Below the pieces are notes generated by a model. That model ran no database searches. It saw only the letters and a program-made list of their open reading frames with translations, and was not told the DNA's origin. Positions 18,197 to 26,552 of a stretch of DNA of 64,000 bases are shown piece by piece. The position numbers and the translations under genes are program-made. Numbering within the stretch: the stretch's first letter is position 1; each line of letters begins with the position of its first letter. Source of the stretch: DAOTXN01 sp034435435 (GTDB lineage: Bacteria; Chloroflexota; Anaerolineae; S140-20); contig DAOTXN010000111.1 of the NCBI GenBank assembly GCA_034435435.1, forward strand, positions 1 through 64,000, in the 5' to 3' direction.

Positions 18197-19834
18197 CTAG
18201 TAATCCATCCCGCCGCCGGGGGGCATGGCAGGAGCCTTTTCCTTTTCGGGGAGATCGGTGATCAGGGCCTCGGTAGTGAGGACCATGGCCGCGATGCTGG
18301 CGGCGTTCTCCAACCCTCCCTTGGTCACTTTGGCCGGGTCGATGATGCCGGCCTCGACCATATCCACGTATGCGCTGCTGAGTACATCGTAGCCGATGTG
18401 TTTGTTGCCGGTTTCGGCCTGTTTGCGGCGCACGGTTTCGAGGATCACGGCGCCGTCCATTCCGGCATTCTCGGCGATCTTGCGCATCGGCTCTTCCAAG
18501 GCTTTGCGCAGGATCTTGACCCCGGTTTGCTCGTCTTCGTATTCCATCTTGATGCCGTCCAGTGTGGGGAGGGCGTTGATGAGGGTCACGCCGCCGCCGG
18601 GCACGATGCCTTCCTCGACCGCCGCGCGGGTGGCGCTCAGAGCGTCTTCGACGCGGTGTTTCTTTTCCTTCAGCTCGACCTCGGTGGCTGCGCCCACGCG
18701 GATGATGGCTACGCCGCCGCTCAACTTGGCCAAGCGCTCTTGCAGTTTTTCCTTGTCATAGTCGCTGGTGCTCTGTTCGATCTCGACGCGGATCTCTTCA
18801 ATGCGGCCCATGATGGCCTTTTCGTTGCCCTTGCCGCCCACGATGGTGGTGTCGTCTTTGGTCGAGACGACCTTGTCGGCTCGTCCCAAATCCTGGACCG
18901 TGGTGCTCTCGAGCTTGCGGCCCATCTCTTCGGTGATGACCTGGCCGCCGGTGAGGATAGCAATGTCTTCTAGCATGCGCTTGCGGCGGTCGCCAAAACC
19001 GGGAGCCTTGATGGCCAATACGTTGAGCATGCCGCGTAGCTTGTTCAGCACCAGCGTGGCCAACGCTTCACCGTCCACGTCCTCGGCGATGATGACCAGC
19101 TCGCGCTTGCCCATCTGGACCAGTTTTTCCAGGATGGGCACCAGGTCGGTGGCGGCGGAGATTTTCTTGTCGTGGATCAAAATGTACGGCTCGTTGATGA
19201 CGGCCTCCATCGACTCAGGGCTGGTGATGAAATAGGGTGAGAGATAGCCGCGGTCGAATTGCATTCCTTCGACGTATTCGGTCTCGAACTCTAGCCCCTT
19301 GCTCTCTTCTACCGTGATAACGCCGTCCTTGCCCACTTCGTCCATCACGTCGGCGATCAGATTGCCGATGGTACGGTCCTGGGCTGAGATAGCGGCCACG
19401 TTAGCGATCTCGTCTTTGGTGGTGACTTCGATACTCTGCTCGGCGATGGCTTTAACCAGCGCTTCGGTGCCAGCCGTGATGCCGCGCTTGAGCAGCATGG
19501 GGTTGGCGCCGGCGGCCACGTTCTTCATACCCTCGGTGATGATGGTGTGAGCCAGCAGCGTCGCCGTGGTGGTGCCGTCGCCGGCGATGTCGTTGGTCTT
19601 GGTGGCGGCTTCTTTGAGCAGTTGCGCACCCATGTTCTCATAAGGATCTTCCAGCTCGATCTCTTTGGCGACGGTGACGCCGTCATGAGTGATGGTGGGG
19701 GCGCCCCATTTCTTATCCAGGGCCACGTTGCGGCCCTTGGGACCCAGGGTGGTCACGACGGCCGCAGCCAGAGTGTCAATACCGCGCTTTAGCCCGCGGC
19801 GGGCCTCTTCGGAAAATACCAGTTGTTTAGCCAT
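18197..19834 (-). CDS. groL: 60 kDa chaperonin GroEL
   Basis: A 545-residue chaperonin subunit that forms the double-ring ATP-driven protein-folding chamber in the cytoplasm. The length is standard and the sequence is collinear with the family: ATP-site motif TTLGPKGRNVAL near residue 30, GDGTTTATLLA near 86, and the glycine/methionine-rich tail PGGGMDY. It begins 31 bp after groES with a GGAGGAATAAATAA-type ribosome site. Regulation is shared with groES through the upstream CIRCE operator, and a terminator follows. Confidence 0.98.
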   Translation of the reverse strand: MAKQLVFSEEARRGLKRGIDTLAAAVVTTLGPKGRNVALDKKWGAPTITHDGVTVAKEIELEDPYENMGAQLLKEAATKTNDIAGDGTTTATLLAHTIITEGMKNVAAGANPMLLKRGITAGTEALVKAIAEQSIEVTTKDEIANVAAISAQDRTIGNLIADVMDEVGKDGVITVEESKGLEFETEYVEGMQFDRGYLSPYFITSPESMEAVINEPYILIHDKKISAATDLVPILEKLVQMGKRELVIIAEDVDGEALATLVLNKLRGMLNVLAIKAPGFGDRRKRMLEDIAILTGGQVITEEMGRKLESTTVQDLGRADKVVSTKDDTTIVGGKGNEKAIMGRIEEIRVEIEQSTSDYDKEKLQERLAKLSGGVAIIRVGAATEVELKEKKHRVEDALSATRAAVEEGIVPGGGVTLINALPTLDGIKMEYEDEQTGVKILRKALEEPMRKIAENAGMDGAVILETVRRKQAETGNKHIGYDVLSSAYVDMVEAGIIDPAKVTKGGLENAASIAAMVLTTEALITDLPEKEKAPAMPPGGGMDY

Positions 19835-19865
19835 GTTTATTTATTCCTCCCAAGCCGATTTTTTG

Positions 19866-20165
19866 TTACTCCAAGATCGCCAGAATATCGCTTTCCCGCA
19901 GGATCAGCAGTTTTTTGCCGTCGATCTTGACCTCGGTGCCGGCGTATTTGGCATACAGCACGCGCTGCCCTTCTTCGACGTCCATCGGGATGCGTTCTCC
20001 GTCCTCGTCCTTTTTGCCAGGACCGGCGGCCAGGATGATGCCCTGTTGAGGTTTCTCTTTGGCCGTTTCGGGCAGCACCAGTGCGCCGCCGGCAAAGGTC
20101 TCCTCATCCTTTTCCACGGGTTCAACAATCACGCGATCGCCGAGTGGTTTGAGATTAAGCGCCAT
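19866..20165 (-). CDS. groES: 10 kDa co-chaperonin GroES
   Basis: A 99-residue co-chaperonin that caps the GroEL ring. N-terminal LKPLGDRVIVEP, the mobile-loop region with GGALVLPETAKEKPQ at about 26-40, and the C-terminal strand VLYAKYAGTEVKIDG are all present. AGGAGGT lies eight bases before the ATG. It is the first gene of the operon, just downstream of the CIRCE element. Confidence 0.98.
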   Translation of the reverse strand: MALNLKPLGDRVIVEPVEKDEETFAGGALVLPETAKEKPQQGIILAAGPGKKDEDGERIPMDVEEGQRVLYAKYAGTEVKIDGKKLLILRESDILAILE

Positions 20166-20215
20166 TTCCTCGTTACCTCCTGTTCAAGATTTGGTGAGTA
20201 GGCACAATTCGCGGG

Positions 20216-20242
20216 TTAGCACTCTGTTGACGAGAGTGCTAA
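20216..20242 (-). promoter_or_regulatory. CIRCE operator (HrcA site)
   Basis: A perfect TTAGCACTC-N9-GAGTGCTAA palindrome, 51 bp before the groES start and just after the predicted -10 box. CIRCE is the binding site of the heat-shock repressor HrcA; hrcA itself is not in the window. Confidence 0.97.
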
Positions 20243-20251
20243 CCCGTCCAT

Positions 20252-20279
20252 ATCATACCACAGTTTTTAGGGGTGTCAA
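20252..20279 (-). promoter_or_regulatory. groESL promoter
   Basis: On the minus strand, TTGACA (20279-20274) and TATGAT (20257-20252) are spaced by 16 bp. The transcription start would fall at the edge of or inside the CIRCE element, the normal arrangement for HrcA repression. Confidence 0.8.
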
Positions 20280-20301
20280 GGGGGAATTGGTAGATTGGGA
20301 A

Positions 20302-20330
20302 TTGTCGAGAACGGCGTTGCGTGATAGAAT
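20302..20330 (+). promoter_or_regulatory. Possible promoter of the coiled-coil nuclease-like gene
   Basis: TTGTCG and TAGAAT with 17-bp spacing, 38 bp before the ATG at 20368. It diverges from the groESL promoter, leaving only about 20 bp between the two -35 boxes. Confidence 0.4.
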
Positions 20331-20367
20331 GAGTAACCAACCGGTGGGAGTGTGTAGGAGGTGTGCA

Positions 20368-20973
20368 ATGGCCGTTTTGCTGCAAGAGCGCGTAGAGGTC
20401 GTCGAAGAAAGAGTAGACAGGCTGGAGGCCATGTTTGGGCAGTTTTTGAGTCAGACAGGAGCGGCTATGCTCAGAATTGAGCGCACCATTGCCCGGATGG
20501 AAGAGGATGCAGCGCGAGACCGGCGCGAGTGGAACAAACGCTGGGGCGAGTTGGCGAATAAACTGGGGACCATTGTGGAAGACGTCGTCGCGCCCAACGT
20601 CCCGCGCATCGCCAGAGAATTGTTGGGTTGCGACGAGCTGGACGATTTTATGGTGCGTCGGCAGGTGCGCAGCCGCGACCGCTCCCGACGGCGTGAGTTT
20701 GACGTGATCGCCGTGTGCGGTGAGCGGGTGGCGCTGGTCGAGGTCAAGGCCACAGTGCGCGCCGAGTACATTGACGAGTTCATTCAGGTCTTGAAAGATG
20801 TCGGGGATTTCTTTCCCCAGTATGCAGATAAGCTGATCGTCCCGGTTTTTGCTTCACTGTATTTGGGCGAGGACGTGGTGAATGATCTGACCCGGCGCAA
20901 GATTTACGCGCTGGCGATGGGCGAGGAGACGATGGAGGTGGTGAATTTTGAGCAGATTGGACCGCCGCAATAG
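20368..20973 (+). CDS. Coiled-coil protein with PD-(D/E)XK-like domain (DUF3782-like)
   Basis: A 201-residue protein. I chose the ATG at 20368 because TAGGAGGT lies seven bases in front; the longer open frame upstream runs through the CIRCE element and antisense to groES. Residues 5-65 are heptad-like and charged (VEVVEERVDRLEAMFGQFL, then RIERTIARMEED), predicting a coiled coil. Residues 110-185 contain REFDVIAVCGERVALVEVKA, with the D...(E)VK spacing of PD-(D/E)XK nuclease folds. Such proteins are common in Chloroflexota and cyanobacteria and have no proven role. It is a single gene followed by a hairpin. Confidence 0.7.
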   Translation: MAVLLQERVEVVEERVDRLEAMFGQFLSQTGAAMLRIERTIARMEEDAARDRREWNKRWGELANKLGTIVEDVVAPNVPRIARELLGCDELDDFMVRRQVRSRDRSRRREFDVIAVCGERVALVEVKATVRAEYIDEFIQVLKDVGDFFPQYADKLIVPVFASLYLGEDVVNDLTRRKIYALAMGEETMEVVNFEQIGPPQ

Positions 20974-21000
20974 GCGGAGGGGGAACTGATCTGGTTTTGG

Positions 21001-21033
21001 CATCTGCGCCCGGCCCATCACCGGGCGCAGATG
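21001..21033. terminator. Hairpin after the coiled-coil gene
   Basis: Two perfect 13-bp arms (CATCTGCGCCCGG and its complement) with a 7-base loop begin 28 bp after the stop codon at 20973. No T-run follows on the plus strand, so it may act as an RNA-end stabiliser or a factor-assisted terminator. Confidence 0.55.
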
Positions 21034-21284
21034 CACATTATAGACATGATGTCAGGGACATTGGGGCGGATGGGGCACAAGCAGGCTGCGCTGAACTGCC
21101 TCGCCGGCGGACTCGACTCCGCCTGTTCCGGCCACCGCGCCGGTTCCCCAGGTTTCGGTGTAAAGTCGTTCACGGCTGTAGGCCCAAAAACCTGCCGCCC
21201 TTCCCAAAAGTAGGCGTTACAATAGCTATAGTAGCAGAACGACGCAAAATAGTCAATCGGCTTGTCATCGCTTGATTGACCGGC
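21034..21284. other. Intergenic stretch with no recognised gene
   Basis: About 250 bp of GC-rich sequence followed by AT-richer sequence. It holds only short frames without family features or ribosome sites. The most open one is on the minus strand (21018-21173, GTG start, 51 codons, Pro-rich) and I do not recognise it. Near the end an inverted pair GTCAATC (21252-21258) and GATTGAC (21274-21280) lies just before the V4R gene promoter and could be an operator. Confidence 0.5.
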
Positions 21285-21313
21285 TTGATTTTCCTCCCGG
21301 CTTGGGGTACACT
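21285..21313 (+). promoter_or_regulatory. Predicted promoter of the V4R-CoA transferase-kinase operon
   Basis: TTGATT and TACACT are spaced by 17 bp and lie 57 bp before the ATG at 21371. An inverted repeat (GTCAATC/GATTGAC) lies directly upstream. Confidence 0.5.
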
Positions 21314-21370
21314 AGGCGCACGAGAATTGGGATCAGCGCGGCGGCTTGGAACGAGAGGAGCGTGTGCAAA

Positions 21371-22033
21371 ATGATTCAAGATCGACCAGACCCCATGGTG
21401 GAACTGCCCATCACCGACGCGCACATGCGCTGGGCGTTGGAAGCGGTCGAAGAGGTAGCGGGTGAAAAGGGGATGGCGGCGATGTTGCGTCAGGCTGGCC
21501 TGGAACACTTGATCGGCAACTATCCTCCCAACCAATTGGTCTTTGCGGGGCATACCTTTGGCGAGTACGCCGCACTCAACCGCGCCATCCTCGACTTTTA
21601 CGGGCGGGCAGCGGGCAGCTTTGCCCGGCGCATCGGTCGCCTGTCCACCAAGAACATGGTCGCCGAGCAAGACGACTTGCTGGGCCTGCAAAGACTGGCT
21701 CTCAAGGCCATGGGCACCGAGTTGCGCGTCAAGCTGGCGCTGATGAGCTCGGCGCGCCTGTTCATCAATTTGTACAAAAAAGAAGGCGACATCCACGTCA
21801 CGCACATCGTGCAAGACCACGGCGAGTATTTCACCTATTCGCTCAAAGAGTGCCCGTGTTGCGCCGGTATGGCGGCGGATCGGCCGATTTGTTCGATGTG
21901 GTTGGGCGTGTTGTACGAAGGTGGCGTTTACGTCACCGGCGGTATGGTGTTTGAATATCAAGAGATTGCCTGCCGGGCCATGGGCGACGAATTTTGCACC
22001 TTCAAAGTCGGAAAGGTCCCCGTAAACGTATGA
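21371..22033 (+). CDS. V4R (4-vinyl reductase) domain protein
   Basis: A 220-residue protein; a GAGAGGAG site precedes the chosen ATG. The C-terminal half is a V4R domain, a small-molecule-binding fold found in XylR/DmpR-type aromatic sensors and archaeal hydrocarbon-binding proteins: the metal-site cysteines appear as ECPCC, then PICSMWLGVLYEGG, VTGGMVF and EIACRAMGDEFCTFKV. There is no DNA-binding domain, so it probably acts as a ligand sensor or enzyme accessory. Its stop overlaps the start of the CoA-transferase gene (ATGA), and kinase and regulator genes follow, suggesting a sensing module for an aromatic or lipid-like compound. Confidence 0.75.
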   Translation: MIQDRPDPMVELPITDAHMRWALEAVEEVAGEKGMAAMLRQAGLEHLIGNYPPNQLVFAGHTFGEYAALNRAILDFYGRAAGSFARRIGRLSTKNMVAEQDDLLGLQRLALKAMGTELRVKLALMSSARLFINLYKKEGDIHVTHIVQDHGEYFTYSLKECPCCAGMAADRPICSMWLGVLYEGGVYVTGGMVFEYQEIACRAMGDEFCTFKVGKVPVNV

Positions 22034-22851
22034 CGCGCCAAACCGACAAGCGCGCGTCGCTCCAAGACGCCGTTCAGTTGGTCCGCGCTGGGGACGTGCT
22101 GGCTTTGGGGGGGATGACTCTCTACCGGCGTCCGATGGCCTTTGTGCGTGAGTTGCTGCGCATGGCGCATCCCCCGCAAGACCTGACGCTGCTGTGCTTT
22201 ACTGCCGGTCTGGAGAGCGATTTGTTGGTGGGGGCCGGGCTGGTTAGCCAGGTGCGCTCGTGTTATTTTGGGCTGGAGGCATTTGGCCTGGCCCCGATGT
22301 TTACACACAAGGCCGCCGCCGGGGAAATCGAGGTAGTCGAAGAGACGGAGGGCAGCCTGGCTTTTGGTCTACGGGCTACGCTGGCCGGAGTGAGTTTTAT
22401 GCCAGGTCAGGGCTGGATCGGGACGGATATGCTCAAGGTGCGCCCTGACGTGAAACTGATTGATAATCCCTATGGCGGCGGGCAGTACGTAGCTTTTCCG
22501 GCCGTGCAGTGCGACGTGGCCGTGATCCACGCGCTGCGCTGCGACTGGCGCGGCAACGCCGAGCTCGGCGCCAACCAGGCCATCGACACCGAACTAGGCC
22601 TGGCCGCCGGACGGGTCATCGTCACCGCCGAGCAAGTTGTAGAGCGGGTGGATGGCCCCATCGGCGTGACCGGTTTGCGGGTAGACGCCGTCGTGCACGC
22701 GCCAGGGGGGGCCTGGCCTACTTCGTGCCACCCTCTTTATGCGCTGGATGGTCTGGAGATCCTGCGCTACACCGAACTTTGTCCAGATCGTTTTCAAGAT
22801 TACCTGGACGAGTTTGTCGAGCATGAAGACCAAACGTCACCCCCGCTATAA
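22030..22851 (+). CDS. CoA-transferase family I, alpha-type subunit
   Basis: A 273-residue protein similar to the A subunit of glutaconate/3-oxoacid CoA-transferases: LVRAGDVLALGGMTLYRRP at residues 15-33, PPQDLTLLCFTAGLESDLLVG, then the late strand DVAVIHALRCDWRGNAEL. In this family the catalytic glutamate is in the B subunit, and no B subunit gene lies next to it; the downstream gene is a histidine kinase that overlaps by 29 bp. So either the partner is elsewhere or this protein has a different role. The ATGA overlap with the V4R gene indicates coupled translation. Confidence 0.75.
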   Translation: MTRQTDKRASLQDAVQLVRAGDVLALGGMTLYRRPMAFVRELLRMAHPPQDLTLLCFTAGLESDLLVGAGLVSQVRSCYFGLEAFGLAPMFTHKAAAGEIEVVEETEGSLAFGLRATLAGVSFMPGQGWIGTDMLKVRPDVKLIDNPYGGGQYVAFPAVQCDVAVIHALRCDWRGNAELGANQAIDTELGLAAGRVIVTAEQVVERVDGPIGVTGLRVDAVVHAPGGAWPTSCHPLYALDGLEILRYTELCPDRFQDYLDEFVEHEDQTSPPL

Positions 22852-25570
22852 CCTGGGCTTGCATCTGCTGGCTCTGTACCTCCTCTTTGTGACGCCCATC
22901 CTGGCCGGCGCGGTGTGGTTCGACCTGCAAGCGGGTCGCCGCCTGCAAGACGACGTGGCCGCCGCCGACCTCAGCCTGGCCGAGGCCATCGCCCTGGAGA
23001 CCGACGCCTTGCTACTCAAGGCCCAACAGGCCGTGATCGAGTTCGCCCAAATGCCGGTGGTCATTCATTCCGACGTAGAGGGCATGGCCGAGGCCTTTGC
23101 CATCGGCGCGGCTGCCCGGCAAGACATCAACCTCTTTTATCGGCTGGACGAAAAGGGCATCATGGTGTTTCACCATCCGGTCGGTCCTGGCTCAACAGTG
23201 GGCACGGACTTTTCCTTCCGCGAATATTTTCAAGCGGCCTTGAGCAGCGCGGGTCCGGTCTTTTCTCAAGGGCGCATCTCTCCTACCACTGGACGGCCCG
23301 TGGCGACGGTGCTCACGCCGGTGCGCGACGCGCAGGGGCAATTCGACGGTGTCGTGGCGACGAATCTGGAATTGCAGCGTTTGACCCAAACGCTGGTCGT
23401 GATCGGACAGGCGCAGGGCGAGCGGCGCGGTGTGCAAGTGACCATTGTGGACGCTGCCGGACAGGTCATTGCTCATTCGCAACCGGAAGGCAACTTGTTA
23501 CAAAACGTGCTCGACACACTGCCGGGCGTCGCAGCCGTGTTGTCTGGCGAGCGCGGCTCGCTCATTGCCGCCGACGCGGCGGGGCGGGAATGGCTATACT
23601 CCTTCGTGCCTATCCCCACGGCCGGCTGGGGCGTCATCGTCCAACGGCCTACCCAGATCGCCTTTGCCACGTCGCACAGTTTTCATCGCGGACTGCTCAT
23701 TGCTATCGGTTTGATCTCCGCGGGAGGAGGACTTTTCTGGTGGGGACTGACCCGCCGCGTGATCCGGCCTGTGGAGCATTTAACTCACTTTGGCCGATTG
23801 GGCGGGCAACAGACCGCGCAGGCCAACACGGCCCGGCGTGAACTGGTGCATCTGGCGCAACGCGCCGACCAGATAGGCACGCTGGCCCGCACGTTGCTGA
23901 AGGCCGAGGAAGACGTGCTGCGTCGCCTGACCGAGCTGGCGACGCTGTTGGAGACCAGCACCAACGTCGTCTCGAGTCTGGATACAGAACAGGTGATCGA
24001 GGACATATTGGAACAGGTGCAGCGCCTGTTGGGGGTAGATACGTGCGCGGTGATGGTGCTGAACGAGCGCAGCGGGGGATTGGAGGTGCGAGCCAGCCGG
24101 CGACTCAGCCAGAGCTATGTCCGGCAGTTGCAGCTCGACGCAACGGCCCGGCAACTGCCGTCCTGGCGGGCCATTGACAGCGGGCGTCCCGTGCAAGTGA
24201 CCGACGTCGAAAACGACCCCGGTATGGCCGAAATTCTGCCGCTGGTCCGCGCCGAAGGCTATCGTTCCCTGTTGGCCGTTCCTCTCATCACGCCTCACGG
24301 CCCGCCCGCCGTGCTGGTGGTTTATCGGGCCGATGTGCATCGTTTTAGCGACCAGGAAATCAATCTGGCCTCCAGTTTTGCTAATCACGCGGCTATGGCG
24401 TTGGAAAACGCCACTCTGTTTAGCCTGACCGACGAGGAGCTGCAAAAACAGGTCCGCTTTCTCAGCGCCCTCAACCAGATTGTGCTCACGGCCAACCAGT
24501 CGCTGCTGCTGGAAGATGTGCTGAACAACGTGCTGGACGCCGTGGTGCAAGTGATGAGCGTTGAAGCGGCCTGGATCCATCTGCTGCGTGAGGGTGAGAC
24601 TATGTTACACCTGCGAGCCTATCGTGGTTTTTCCGACCGTTTTGCCGAACAGGTGCGCACGATGGAAGTAGGGGCCGGGTTGATGGGCCAGGTGGCGCAG
24701 ACCGGCCAATCCCTGGTCGTCAAAGACATCCGCCAGGACGAGACCCAGGCGGCGGCTCAAGAAGGTTTACGGTCTTTTGCAGCCGTGCCGCTGCAAGCCA
24801 AAGAGACGATCGTCGGTGTTTTGGGAGTGGCTACCCGCACCGACCGGCGCTTTTCAGACACCGAAGTGGACCTGCTGTCGGCAGCGGGTAGCCAGATCGG
24901 TATGGCCGTGGTCAACGCCCGCTTGTACCAGCGCAGCCGGCAAGCCGCCACGCTTAAAGAGCGCAACCGCCTGGCGCGCGACATCCACGATTCGCTGGCG
25001 CAGGGATTGACCGGCATCGTGGTCCAGTTGGAGGCTATGGAGCGCCTGGCCCAACGTCGGCCTGATCAGGCCCTGCACAGCCTGCAGCGGGCCAAAGATT
25101 TGGCCCGGCACAGTCTGCACGAAGCCCGTCGCTCGGTGTGGGGGCTGCGCCCTAGTGCGCTGGAAGGTCTGAGCCTGGCCGAGGCGCTTCAAAACCATAC
25201 CGAAAGCCTCCAGGCTGATAATGGCCTGCACGTGACCTTTGAATCGAGCGGTGAGCGGCGTGCGTTGTCGCCGGACGCCGAGCTGAATCTGTTTCGCATC
25301 GCTCAGGAGGCGCTGAACAATGTCCAGCGCCACGCCCAAGCCCGCGCCGCGCACGTGCAGTTGGACTATGAGCCGGGCTTTTTGCGGCTGAGTGTTCAGG
25401 ATGATGGTGTGGGGCTGCCGGACTCGGACAACCCAGCGCTGTATGACAACGGTCACGAGGGTTTTGGCTTGATCGGGATGCGCGAGCGGGCCACGCTGTT
25501 GGGCGGCGAGTTGCGCATAGAAAGCCGGCCCGGCGGCGGCACGTGGGTTGAGGTGCTTGTGCCAGGGTAG
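22823..25570 (+). CDS. Membrane sensor histidine kinase with Cache, two GAF domains and NarL-type kinase core
   Basis: About 915 residues from the ATG at 22823. Membrane helix 11-33, an extracytoplasmic Cache-type sensor (about 40-285; FYRLDEKGIMVFHHP and GTDFSFREYFQ are typical), a second helix 288-310, two GAF domains (about 373-533 and 540-700), a HisKA_3 dimerisation domain with phospho-acceptor H722 in RDIHDSLAQG, and a HATPase domain (816-914; NNVQRHAQA N-box, DDGVGLP, GFGLIGMRERA). It phosphorylates a LuxR-type regulator, evidently the product of the next gene 50 bp downstream. The signal could be the same compound handled by the V4R and CoA-transferase proteins. Confidence 0.92.
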   Translation: MKTKRHPRYNLGLHLLALYLLFVTPILAGAVWFDLQAGRRLQDDVAAADLSLAEAIALETDALLLKAQQAVIEFAQMPVVIHSDVEGMAEAFAIGAAARQDINLFYRLDEKGIMVFHHPVGPGSTVGTDFSFREYFQAALSSAGPVFSQGRISPTTGRPVATVLTPVRDAQGQFDGVVATNLELQRLTQTLVVIGQAQGERRGVQVTIVDAAGQVIAHSQPEGNLLQNVLDTLPGVAAVLSGERGSLIAADAAGREWLYSFVPIPTAGWGVIVQRPTQIAFATSHSFHRGLLIAIGLISAGGGLFWWGLTRRVIRPVEHLTHFGRLGGQQTAQANTARRELVHLAQRADQIGTLARTLLKAEEDVLRRLTELATLLETSTNVVSSLDTEQVIEDILEQVQRLLGVDTCAVMVLNERSGGLEVRASRRLSQSYVRQLQLDATARQLPSWRAIDSGRPVQVTDVENDPGMAEILPLVRAEGYRSLLAVPLITPHGPPAVLVVYRADVHRFSDQEINLASSFANHAAMALENATLFSLTDEELQKQVRFLSALNQIVLTANQSLLLEDVLNNVLDAVVQVMSVEAAWIHLLREGETMLHLRAYRGFSDRFAEQVRTMEVGAGLMGQVAQTGQSLVVKDIRQDETQAAAQEGLRSFAAVPLQAKETIVGVLGVATRTDRRFSDTEVDLLSAAGSQIGMAVVNARLYQRSRQAATLKERNRLARDIHDSLAQGLTGIVVQLEAMERLAQRRPDQALHSLQRAKDLARHSLHEARRSVWGLRPSALEGLSLAEALQNHTESLQADNGLHVTFESSGERRALSPDAELNLFRIAQEALNNVQRHAQARAAHVQLDYEPGFLRLSVQDDGVGLPDSDNPALYDNGHEGFGLIGMRERATLLGGELRIESRPGGGTWVEVLVPG

Positions 25571-25573
25571 CGC

Positions 25574-25608
25574 TCAGCGGTCGGCGGTCAGCCGACAGCT
25601 GAAAGCTA
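25574..25608. repeat. Degenerate 7-bp repeat between kinase and regulator genes
   Basis: Units TCAGCGG, TCGGCGG, TCAGCCG, ACAGCTG and AAAGCTA run in register directly up to the ribosome site of the response-regulator gene. The word family is the same as at 36902-36929. Confidence 0.45.
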
Positions 25609-25620
25609 AAGGAGTAAGCT

Positions 25621-26283
25621 GTGATACGTGTCCTTGTCGCCGACGATCATCCGGTGGTGCGGGAGGGTTTGAGCGCCATCGTGGATGTGGAGGACGACAT
25701 CGCCGTCATCGGGCAGGCCGCCGATGGGGTTGAGGCGCTGCGCCAGGCGCAGACGTTGCGCCCCGATGTGGTGCTGATGGATCTCAAAATGCCCAATATG
25801 GACGGCGTGGCGGCCATCCGGCAGATTCGAGCGGCGCTGCCCCACACCCACGTGTTGATTCTGACCACCTACGCCGACGATGAATACATTATGGCCGGCA
25901 TTCGGGCTGGGGCGCGTGGTTATCTGCTCAAGGATGCGCCGCCCGACGAATTGGTGCGCGCGATTCGCGTCGTGGCGCGAGGCGAGTCATTATTGCAGCC
26001 GGTGATCGCGGCCCGCGTGCTGGACCGCTTGAGCGAGCTGATGGAGGGTGGCTCCCAGCCTGTCGTTCAGCGCGTTGAACAGGCGGCGCTCACGGCTCGC
26101 GAGCTAGAGGTCTTGACCATGATCGCCAACGGCGCGCGCAACCGCGCCGTTGCCGAGGCGCTGGCTATTTCAGAGCGCACGGTCAAGGTCCACATTGCCA
26201 ACCTGATGGTCAAGCTAGAGGCCAATACCCGCGCTGAGGCCGTGGCCCGCGCCCTCAAGCTGGGTCTGCTGTCCACGGACTGA
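25621..26283 (+). CDS. NarL/LuxR-family response regulator
   Basis: A 220-residue regulator with a GTG start; AAAGGAG precedes it by six bases. The receiver domain (1-120) has the acidic pocket D8-D9, phospho-acceptor D54 in VLMDLKMP and the conserved T/K region (LILTTYA, YLLKDAPP). A LuxR-type helix-turn-helix follows (about 155-215, LTARELEVL and RTVKVHIANLMVKL). The usual NKEIA of the scaffold helix is replaced by NRAVAE. It is the partner of the upstream kinase and may control the adjacent Liv-type transporter. Confidence 0.93.
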   Translation: MIRVLVADDHPVVREGLSAIVDVEDDIAVIGQAADGVEALRQAQTLRPDVVLMDLKMPNMDGVAAIRQIRAALPHTHVLILTTYADDEYIMAGIRAGARGYLLKDAPPDELVRAIRVVARGESLLQPVIAARVLDRLSELMEGGSQPVVQRVEQAALTARELEVLTMIANGARNRAVAEALAISERTVKVHIANLMVKLEANTRAEAVARALKLGLLSTD

Positions 26284-26552
26284 ACATATAACTCGCTGCG
26301 ACCAAAAGTACTAGATAAACCGAGGAAAAAACCGGGCGTTTTTCGACCCTTTTGGACGATGACACCCCCGCAAACTCACGTTAAAATAGAGTGGGGTTTT
26401 TGCTGATTTCTCCAGTCGTGGTTGTGTTTTGAACATCACGTCGCGCCTGCTCGAATTTCTCACCAATGGAAAGGAGGGGATCGCAAAGACATTTTTGAAA
26501 TACGAGTCGATAACCGTTTTCGCTGTTTTCCCAAGTTTAGGAGGAAGAAAAA

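Noticed and set aside
20059..20367. Upstream extension of the coiled-coil gene through groES and CIRCE
   Set aside because: The extension is antisense to groES and crosses the operator; a strong ribosome site supports ATG 20368.
21105..21124. Stem GGCGG-CCGCC with an internal CGACT looking like a tRNA T-arm
   Set aside because: The loop is eight bases, lacks the TTCGA start, and no acceptor or anticodon arms fit around it.
21018..21173. A 51-codon minus-strand frame, Pro-rich, with GTG start
   Set aside because: No ribosome site, no known motif, and it runs into the hairpin at 21001-21033; listed only in the intergenic note.
26284..26552. A 66-codon frame before livK (26429-26629)
   Set aside because: It overlaps livK, has no family features, and the livK ribosome site is intact; treated as leader sequence.
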